Assembly: GCA_011051855.1 (NCBI GenBank)
Contig: DRKG01000555.1
Coordinates: 1-5,378, forward strand
Source: a bacterium
GTDB taxonomy: Bacteria; Planctomycetota; UBA1135; UBA2386
DNA: 5,378 bases
Direction: 5' to 3'
Made by a program: the position numbers and the translations under genes. The number at the start of each line of letters is the position of its first letter. Position 1 is the first letter of the stretch. Positions 1-4,751 of this stretch are shown in pieces. A model generated the notes under the pieces. It worked only from the letters and a program-made list of their open reading frames with translations. It made no database searches and was not told where the DNA came from.

Positions 1-1
1 G

Positions 2-163
2 TTCGTGCTCGGGCTGACCTGGGTGGTGCTGTTCGCCGCCCACCACGGCAACGAGCTACAGCGCCGTATCCGCGTGCTCGAGGACAAACTCGAACGCACT
101 TCCGAACTTGCCGAAATGCTCGCAGAGCAGACCAGGCAGCGCCGCGCGCTGCCGCCGATGTGA
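2..163 (+). CDS. C-terminal fragment of a small membrane protein with coiled-coil tail
   Basis: The reading frame is open from the window edge to a TGA at 161-163, giving 53 visible residues; the N-terminus lies outside the window. Residues 1-15 are hydrophobic (FVLGLTWVVLFAAHH) and look like a transmembrane segment or its second half. Residues 18-48 are rich in charged residues with Leu/Ile in heptad-like spacing (RIRVLEDKLERTSELAEML) and should form a helical coiled coil. The stop comes 7 bases before the ATG of the DUF1572 gene, so the two are probably co-transcribed. The TM-plus-charged-helix layout recalls small CcmD-like or other single-span bacterial proteins, but that resemblance is only general and I do not assign a family. 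That it is coding is supported by the sensible membrane/coil layout and by the tight spacing to the next gene. Confidence 0.6.
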   Translation, partial: FVLGLTWVVLFAAHHGNELQRRIRVLEDKLERTSELAEMLAEQTRQRRALPPM

Positions 164-170
164 GACCCCC

Positions 171-740
171 ATGCTCGAATCGATCCGCACCGAGTACTCC
201 CGCTACCGCCGCATGGTCGAACTGGCACTCGACCAGGTCGCCGACGCCGACCTCGACCGCCGCGTGCCCGGCGACGACGTCGGCAACACCATCGCGGTGA
301 CCGTCGGACACCTGACCGGCAACCTGAAGTCCCGCTTCACCGACTTCCTGACGACCGATGGCGAGAAACCGTGGCGGCAGCGCGACCGCGAGTTCGAGAG
401 CCCCGGCCTCGACCGGGACGAACTCCTGCAGCAGTGGGCCGAAGCTTGGTCAACCGTCGAAGCCGCGCTCGACGAAGTTGCGGCGGCCGGCCCGAACGCG
501 TTCGCCCGCGTGGTCACCATCCGCCAAGTGGAACTCACCGTCGCCGACGCCCTGCTGCGCTCGGTCGCGCACGTTGCCTACCACACCGGGCAAATCGTGA
601 TGATGGCACGCGCATTCGCCGGAGAACGCTGGCGCACCCTGTCGATCCCGAAAGGCGGCTCGGCGGCCTACGCGGCGAACCCCGACAAGGAGAAAGGGCC
701 GGATGCCGGGCGCCGTCAGCCTCCGCGCACGCCGCGATAG
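171..740 (+). CDS. DUF1572 protein, DinB superfamily (putative metal-binding four-helix bundle)
   Basis: This 189-residue protein matches what I know of the DUF1572 family, a branch of the DinB/YfiT-like four-helix bundle fold whose members usually bind a divalent metal through three histidines. Candidate ligands are His47 (in VGHLTGN), His134 and His138 (HVAYHTGQ). Other family hallmarks are FTDFLTTDGEKP (residues 56-67), an ELLQQWAEAW helix (84-93) and TLSIPKGGS (156-164) near the C-terminus. The molecular role is unknown; relatives in the superfamily include thiol-dependent transferases and damage-inducible proteins. The ATG at 171 is preferred over the in-frame ATG at 108: homology starts at MLESIRTEYSRY, and the 21 residues before it overlap the preceding gene in another frame. 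No clear Shine-Dalgarno precedes it, so translation may be coupled to the upstream stop. The last dozen residues (Arg/Pro-rich) run into the 3' end of the opposing methyltransferase gene. Confidence 0.88.
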   Translation: MLESIRTEYSRYRRMVELALDQVADADLDRRVPGDDVGNTIAVTVGHLTGNLKSRFTDFLTTDGEKPWRQRDREFESPGLDRDELLQQWAEAWSTVEAALDEVAAAGPNAFARVVTIRQVELTVADALLRSVAHVAYHTGQIVMMARAFAGERWRTLSIPKGGSAAYAANPDKEKGPDAGRRQPPRTPR

Positions 741-1372
741 CGCAGCACGAACGCCGGTGGCACGTTGCGCACGATCGGGCCGATGCGCTCGAAATGCGCG
801 AAGCGTTCGTTCATCAGCGCTCGGAAGCGCCGCGCGGCCTTCAAGCCGTAGGCGTGCGCGTACTGGAACGTGCGGAAGTCACAGTCGGAATCGCGCATCG
901 CCCATACGAGGCCATCGACGACGGCGTCCTGCACCGCCGGTGGCAGGCTTGCGAACGGCAGGCCGGAGATGATGCGAGCCGGCCGCGGCAGGTCGCGGTC
1001 GGCGAGGATCCGCTGCACGTCGCCGGCGCTGCCCTGATGGAACGTCATCGTCGGGAACCTTCGCGCCAACAGATCGCGGAAGCGAGGTTCGAGTTCGATG
1101 CCCAGATAGCGCGTTCCCTGCGGCAGGCGCTGCCGGACGACCTCGGTCGCCGGGCCGGTGCCGGGACCGTATTCGACAACCAGTTCGCCGGGTCGGATGT
1201 GGTCGAGAGAGCCGACCAGCGCGCGCGCCAGCCAGCGCGAACTCGGCAACACGGCGCCGACCGACGTGGGGTTCTTCAAGAACCGCCCGAAGAAGCCGAG
1301 ACCATCGCGCACCGGGCGCAGCTTCGGCTGGTTCGAAAGATCAGGCTCGGGTGCGGCGCTCAAGGGCGCCAC
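716..1372 (-). CDS. PmtA-like phospholipid N-methyltransferase (class I SAM-dependent)
   Basis: This 218-residue protein resembles bacterial phospholipid N-methyltransferases (PmtA type), which methylate phosphatidylethanolamine towards phosphatidylcholine using S-adenosylmethionine at the inner membrane face. After a polar N-terminus of about 25 residues comes the family segment FFGRFLKNPTSVGAVLPSS (27-45). SAM-binding motif I is VVEYGPGTG (65-73) and the motif II acidic residue lies in GIELEP (91-96). Motif IV is SGLPF (136-140), and a C-terminal IGPIVRNVPPAFVLRYR (197-213) is typical. No transmembrane segment is visible. The start is GTG at 1370-1372, supported by a GGAG box 7 bases upstream. 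It lies 15 bases after the ferredoxin stop, so the two probably form an operon with the ferredoxin first. Its stop overlaps the DUF1572 gene by 25 bases. The family shares its fold with KsgA-type rRNA methylases, but the SGLPF and PPA signatures favour the lipid enzyme. The exact substrate is inferred. Confidence 0.85.
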   Translation of the reverse strand: MAPLSAAPEPDLSNQPKLRPVRDGLGFFGRFLKNPTSVGAVLPSSRWLARALVGSLDHIRPGELVVEYGPGTGPATEVVRQRLPQGTRYLGIELEPRFRDLLARRFPTMTFHQGSAGDVQRILADRDLPRPARIISGLPFASLPPAVQDAVVDGLVWAMRDSDCDFRTFQYAHAYGLKAARRFRALMNERFAHFERIGPIVRNVPPAFVLRYRGVRGG

Positions 1373-1379
1373 AGTGCCG

Positions 1380-1383
1380 CTCC
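1380..1383 (-). promoter_or_regulatory. Shine-Dalgarno box GGAG for the methyltransferase GTG start
   Basis: Read on the - strand, GGAG is followed by CGGCACT and then GTG. The 7-base spacing is near optimal for ribosome binding. It lies in the 15-base gap after the ferredoxin stop and fixes the methyltransferase start at this GTG. It is the clearest ribosome-binding site in the window; the other visible starts lack one or have only a weak purine stretch. Confidence 0.65.
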
Positions 1384-1387
1384 GCGG

Positions 1388-1687
1388 TCAATCCGTCAAC
1401 GCGTCTCCGGCAACCCGCACCCTGCCGGCCCGGACCTTCGCCGAACACAGAAGGCGGCACCCCGGCGTGACCCCCATGCGATCGAGGGTGCCGCGCTCCG
1501 CCTCGCCGGGTGGCTCCAGCCCCCCCTCGTCGGCTTCGACCGCGTGCGCGTCGGTGCCACACATGCCGCGCGTGCAGCCCGTCATCACATCGACGCCCGC
1601 CATCTCGGCGGCCTGCAGCAAGGTCGTGCCCGGTTGCACGAATACGGTCTTGTCGGCATCGACGAACTGCACCTCGACGAGGTTCAT
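1388..1687 (-). CDS. [2Fe-2S] ferredoxin-like protein with an altered cysteine set
   Basis: This 99-residue protein has the beta-grasp layout of plant-type [2Fe-2S] ferredoxins, small soluble electron carriers. It opens with VEVQFVDADKTVFVQPGTTLLQAAEMAGV (two strands and a helix; key residues G20, T21, L24, A27). The cluster loop follows (TGCTRGMCGTDAH, residues 36-48), and RLLCSAKV (78-85) precedes a last strand. The usual pattern is C-x4/5-C-x2-C-xn-C. Here Cys38, Cys43 and Cys81 fit, but the third ligand position is Asp46, and an additional Cys77 sits four residues before Cys81. The ATG at 1685-1687 is chosen because similarity begins there; the frame stays open up to 1825, but that stretch is Cys/Arg-rich and unlike any ferredoxin. 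Only a weak AGAG lies upstream. It is followed 15 bases later by the PmtA-like gene and is divergent from the symporter. The partner reductase is not in the window. The family is fairly sure; the cluster type is uncertain. Confidence 0.83.
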   Translation of the reverse strand: MNLVEVQFVDADKTVFVQPGTTLLQAAEMAGVDVMTGCTRGMCGTDAHAVEADEGGLEPPGEAERGTLDRMGVTPGCRLLCSAKVRAGRVRVAGDALTD

Positions 1688-1834
1688 GCGGGCATGCTCT
1701 AACGGCCGCGACGCACCGATCAAGCGTCGAGCCCGATCTATGCATGAAGCGGCGCCCCCGGTGCGCCTGAGCCAGGGCCAACAACCGAGCTCACACTGGC
1801 ACCGGGGCTCGATCCCGCCGAACATCGCGTCCCC
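1688..1834. promoter_or_regulatory. Divergent intergenic region between ferredoxin and symporter genes
   Basis: These 147 bases separate the start codons of two divergently read genes and so should contain a promoter for each. No convincing -35/-10 pair can be picked out on either strand. The most AT-rich spot is around 1736-1747 (ATCTATGCATGA). Two small symmetries are visible: GGCGC at 1751-1755 facing GCGCC at 1763-1767, and TCGAGCCC at 1727-1734 facing GGGCTCGA at 1805-1812. Either could be chance at this base composition. Neither start codon has a strong Shine-Dalgarno sequence. Confidence 0.4.
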
Positions 1835-3643
1835 ATGCAGCTCGCCGCCCTCGACTGGGTCATCATCGCCGGCTACTTCGGCCTCGCGCTCGGCATCGGT
1901 CTGTGGTTCAAGAACCGCGCTGGTTCGAGCTTCGTCGAGTACTTCGCGTCGGGCCGCAGCTTGCCGTGGTGGATCGCCGGAACGTCGATGGTCGCAACCA
2001 CGTTCGCCGCCGACACGCCGCTGGCGGTCACCGGCCTGATCGCCAAGAACGGCCTCGCCGGCAACTGGTTCTGGTGGGCGTTCGCATTCGGCGGAATGCT
2101 GACGGTGTTCGTGTTCGCCAAGCTCTGGCGCCGCGCCGAGGTGCTGACCGACGTCGAACTGATCGAGCTGCGCTACGCCGGTCGCGCGGCGGCATTCGTG
2201 CGCGGCTTCCGCGCCATCTACGTCGCGGTCATCGTCAACTCGTTCATCATCGGCTGGGTCACGCAGGCGATGCTGACCGTGCTGCGCAACACGGTGCTGA
2301 CCGATCTACCCGAGGACAGTTGGTACGACTTCTGGCTGGTCGTCGGCATGCTCGGCGTCACCGGGGTCTACAGCATCCTGTCGGGTCTGTGGGGCGTCGC
2401 GATCACCGACATGGTGCAGTTCGTGCTGGCGATGATCGGCTGCACGATGCTCGCGTGGATCGCGGTCGACGAAGCCGGCGGCATCGCGGCGCTGCAGCAG
2501 ACCGCCGCGAACAACTTCGGCGGCCAGCAGGTGTTCGACTTCATCCCCGACTTCGGCGACGCCTCGGCGTGGATGCCGGCGGGCGTGTTCCTGGCGCTCG
2601 CGTTGGGGCAATGGTGGGCGACCTGGTATCCGGGCGCCGAACCGGGCGGCGGCGGCTACATCGTGCAGCGCATGGCGTCGTGCCGCGACGAGCGCCACGC
2701 CTACAAGGCGACACTGTTCTTCAACCTCGCGCACTACTGCATCCGGCCCTGGCCGTGGATCATGGTGGCATTCGCCGCCTTGGCCCTGCACCCGGAGATC
2801 CGCACGTGGGCGACCGACGGCGACCCCGCGACCGACCCCGGCGCGGGCTACCCCATGGTCATGTCGCTGGCGCCGGTCGGCTTGGCCGGACTGCTGATGG
2901 TGACGTTCTTCGCCGCCTACATGTCGACGATCAGCACGCAGATGAACTGGGGAGCGAGCTACTTGGTCAACGACCTCTACCGCCGGTTTCTCGCCCCCGA
3001 GGCCGACGATCGCCAGCTCGTGCGGATGTCGCGGCTCGCGTCGGGCCTGGTGCTGCTGCTCGGTGCCCTCTGCGCGTTCTGGATGCGCGCCAAGAACATC
3101 TCGGTCGACGAAGCGTGGGCGATCCTGGCAGCGCTCGGCGGCGGCCTCGGCTCGGTGTTCCTGCTGCGCTGGTTCTGGTGGCGCGTCAACGCGTGGAGCG
3201 AGATCGCGGCGATGGTCGCGTCGATCGCACTCTACTTCGCCGTCACCAGCTGGCAGGCATCCTTGCCCGCCGACGAACGGCTGGCCGGGCAGTACACCAG
3301 CCTGCTGGTCGCGACCGGATCCTTGTTGGTGTGGCTGGTGGCGACGTTCGCCACCCGTCCCGAACGCCCCGAAGTGCTGGTCGCCTTCTACCGCAAGGTG
3401 CGCCCCGATGGCCCCGGCTGGCGCCCGGTCGCCGCGCAGGCGCCCGAAGTGCGCCCCGACGGCAACCTCGCCGCGAGCCTCCTGTGCGCGGTGCTCGGCA
3501 CCGCGGTGATCTGGCTCGTGCTGCCGGGAGTCGGCGCCTTGATCTTCGGCGAGCTCGGGCAGGGCATGGGCCTCGTCGGCGGCGCCGCGGTGTGCGCGTT
3601 CGCGCTGATGAGGATCGCGGGCAGCTCGGCGCGCACCATCTGA
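1835..3643 (+). CDS. Sodium:solute symporter (SSS family) of unknown substrate
   Basis: This 602-residue integral membrane protein belongs to the SSS (SLC5-like) family, LeuT-fold carriers that couple Na+ entry to uptake of sugars, amino acids, organic acids or similar solutes. About 14-15 hydrophobic segments can be read, roughly at 6-24, 43-61, 79-97, 126-148, 166-188, 190-212, 247-264, 295-318, 343-363, 400-417, 427-447, 455-472, 487-506, 545-570 and 577-594. Family marks in order are YFASGRSLPWWIAGTSMVAT (36-55), TFAADTPL (56-63), GNWFWW (76-81) and LWRRAEVLTDVELIELRY (97-114). GGGGYIVQRM (271-280) is followed by MSTISTQMNWGASYLVNDLY (363-382). Ser367/Thr368 there align with the Na+-binding Ser/Thr pair known from PutP. 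A soluble loop of about 40 residues (507-545) precedes the last two segments. The ATG at 1835 begins exactly where the family N-terminus does, though no Shine-Dalgarno is present. Its substrate cannot be told from the sequence, and the neighbours give no catabolic pathway. Confidence 0.93.
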   Translation: MQLAALDWVIIAGYFGLALGIGLWFKNRAGSSFVEYFASGRSLPWWIAGTSMVATTFAADTPLAVTGLIAKNGLAGNWFWWAFAFGGMLTVFVFAKLWRRAEVLTDVELIELRYAGRAAAFVRGFRAIYVAVIVNSFIIGWVTQAMLTVLRNTVLTDLPEDSWYDFWLVVGMLGVTGVYSILSGLWGVAITDMVQFVLAMIGCTMLAWIAVDEAGGIAALQQTAANNFGGQQVFDFIPDFGDASAWMPAGVFLALALGQWWATWYPGAEPGGGGYIVQRMASCRDERHAYKATLFFNLAHYCIRPWPWIMVAFAALALHPEIRTWATDGDPATDPGAGYPMVMSLAPVGLAGLLMVTFFAAYMSTISTQMNWGASYLVNDLYRRFLAPEADDRQLVRMSRLASGLVLLLGALCAFWMRAKNISVDEAWAILAALGGGLGSVFLLRWFWWRVNAWSEIAAMVASIALYFAVTSWQASLPADERLAGQYTSLLVATGSLLVWLVATFATRPERPEVLVAFYRKVRPDGPGWRPVAAQAPEVRPDGNLAASLLCAVLGTAVIWLVLPGVGALIFGELGQGMGLVGGAAVCAFALMRIAGSSARTI

Positions 3644-3645
3644 CG

Positions 3646-3661
3646 CCGCGCCCTTGCGCGG
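3646..3661. terminator. GC-rich hairpin between convergent genes, possible bidirectional terminator
   Basis: CCGCGC at 3646-3651 pairs perfectly with GCGCGG at 3656-3661 around a CCTT tetraloop. It sits in the 24-base gap between the symporter stop (3641-3643) and the ATPase stop (3668-3670), where transcripts from both sides meet. There is no run of T on either side, so it is not a textbook intrinsic terminator. The position is the best argument for a role in ending or protecting both mRNAs. Confidence 0.45.
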
Positions 3662-3667
3662 TCGGCG

Positions 3668-4627
3668 CTACAGGAACAAGCGGTGCTGCCGAAAGCGTTC
3701 CTGGATGCCGGCATCGCCGTCGACGGTGCGCCGCCGCACACCACCGCAGATCTGGATCAACCGCTCGGACAGCCCGCGCAGCGCCTGCGACGTCGGCGCC
3801 TCGGGCTCGGTGACCACCAGCGGCAACTGGCCGAGGCGGTGCTGCATCACCGAGTCATCGTCGGGGATCTCGCCGAGATACTGCAGCTCGACGCCGACGT
3901 TGCGACCGGCGACTTCGGTCAGCCGCTGGAACGCCTGCTCGCCTCGACCGGGCGTCGCGACCCGATTGACCACCACCAGGAAGCGCACGTCGCGCTTGAT
4001 CTGGGCGATGCACTTGATGACCGCATAGGCGTCGACCAGCGCCGCGATCTCGGGCTGGGTGACGAGCACGATCCAATCCGCGCCGAGCATGGTCAGCACC
4101 GTCGCCGGCGCGATGCCGGCGCCGAGGTCGAGGATCATCGCCTCCTCCTGCTGCGCCAGGTGGCCGAGCTCGCGCGCGAACGCGGTCAAGTCCTTGTCCG
4201 TCGGCGTCGCCATGCGGCGCACACCGGACGCGCCCGGCAACAGGCGCGGTCCGCACGGCGACGACATCAACACCTGTTCGAGCGTGCACTGGCCGGCCAG
4301 CAGTTGCTGTAGCGTGAGCGTCGGCTTGACGCCGAGCAACAGGTGGTCGCAGGCGAGGCCGAAGTCACAGTCGACCAACACCGTCTTGCGCTCGGCGCGG
4401 TGCAGCAACACCGCCAGCGACGTCGCCAGGAACGACTTGCCGGTACCCCCCTTACCGCTCGCGATCGCGATCGACGTGGCCTCTTGGCGAGGTGCTGGCG
4501 GGGCGCGCAGGCCTTCGAGCAGGCGGCCGAACAGCCCCCGGCCGCGCGGCCCCAGCGCCGAGCTGCGACCGCGACCGCGACCGCTGGCCGCCTCGCGCGT
4601 GTTCTCGCCGTTCGCCGCTCCGTCCAT
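3668..4627 (-). CDS. FlhG/FleN-like MinD/ParA-family ATPase with Arg/Gly-rich N-terminal extension
   Basis: This 319-residue protein is a deviant-Walker-A (SIMIBI/MinD) ATPase that probably dimerises on ATP and acts as a spatial or numerical switch. The P-loop is GKGGTGKS (58-65), with signature Lys59 and Lys64. Walker A' follows in LVDCDFGLACDHLLLG (84-99, Asp86 and Asp88), and Walker B/switch II is MILDLGAG (164-171, Asp167). TQPEIAALVDAYAVIK (190-205), VVVNRV and YLGEIPDDDSV match FlhG/FleN-type proteins better than MinD or plasmid ParA. The first 49 residues are an extension: Gly/Arg-rich (about 15-30), then GLFGRLLEGLRAPP (31-44), possibly an amphipathic helix. I see no DQAxxLR motif, which FlhG uses to activate FlhF, and no MinD-like membrane helix at the C-terminus. 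The ATG at 4625-4627 is the last Met before the P-loop; GGA lies 9 bases upstream. The frame is open to 4840, but that overlaps the protease and is rejected. No flagellar gene is visible, so the target is unknown. Confidence 0.87.
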   Translation of the reverse strand: MDGAANGENTREAASGRGRGRSSALGPRGRGLFGRLLEGLRAPPAPRQEATSIAIASGKGGTGKSFLATSLAVLLHRAERKTVLVDCDFGLACDHLLLGVKPTLTLQQLLAGQCTLEQVLMSSPCGPRLLPGASGVRRMATPTDKDLTAFARELGHLAQQEEAMILDLGAGIAPATVLTMLGADWIVLVTQPEIAALVDAYAVIKCIAQIKRDVRFLVVVNRVATPGRGEQAFQRLTEVAGRNVGVELQYLGEIPDDDSVMQHRLGQLPLVVTEPEAPTSQALRGLSERLIQICGGVRRRTVDGDAGIQERFRQHRLFL

Positions 4628-4729
4628 GATGTTCGATCCGGCCCCCCGCGGGCCGCGCGGCTGACCCCGCGCACGTCCAGTTCGGAGACCGCAGTTTCGC
4701 AGATCCCGGCCCGCGGAGCAGCCATTTCT

Positions 4730-4744
4730 TGCCACCGGGTGGCA
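4730..4744. repeat. Perfect 7-bp inverted repeat in the 124-base gap between protease and ATPase
   Basis: TGCCACC and GGTGGCA face each other around a single central base, 7 bases downstream of the protease stop codon on the - strand. As RNA it would fold with a small loop, for example TGCCA/TGGCA arms with five unpaired bases. A purine-rich stretch follows instead of a T run, so it is a weak terminator candidate; an operator or mRNA-end structure is equally possible. The rest of the gap (4628-4729) holds no gene I can support. A GC-only pairing (CCGCG/CGCGG) lies about 20 bases upstream of the ATPase start. Confidence 0.4.
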
Positions 4745-4751
4745 TTTCCCC

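Noticed and set aside
371..1702. 443-codon open frame on the + strand opposite the methyltransferase and ferredoxin genes
   Set aside because: Its translation is Arg/Ala/His-rich low-complexity without any recognisable motif, and it lies antisense to two genes with clear family motifs. Long shadow frames are expected at this GC content.
1727..1812. Inverted pair TCGAGCCC / GGGCTCGA in the divergent promoter region as an operator pair
   Set aside because: The arms are only 8 bases, 70 bases apart, with different flanks; TCGA- and GGGC-containing words are common in this sequence, so chance is the simplest explanation.
1688..1825. 46-residue N-terminal extension of the ferredoxin with several cysteines
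   Set aside because: It does not resemble ferredoxin or any domain I know, family similarity starts at MNLVEVQF, and using it would consume nearly all of the divergent promoter region.
1903..3813. 636-codon open frame on the + strand in another frame of the symporter gene
   Set aside because: The product is dominated by Arg, Gly and His with no membrane segments or motifs, while the overlapping frame gives a textbook symporter.
4452..4745. Possible small gene starting MPPGGKKWLLRG in the protease-ATPase gap
   Set aside because: It has no ribosome-binding site beyond a G run, its start falls inside the inverted repeat, and most of its length overlaps the ATPase N-terminal coding region in another frame with Arg-rich shadow sequence.
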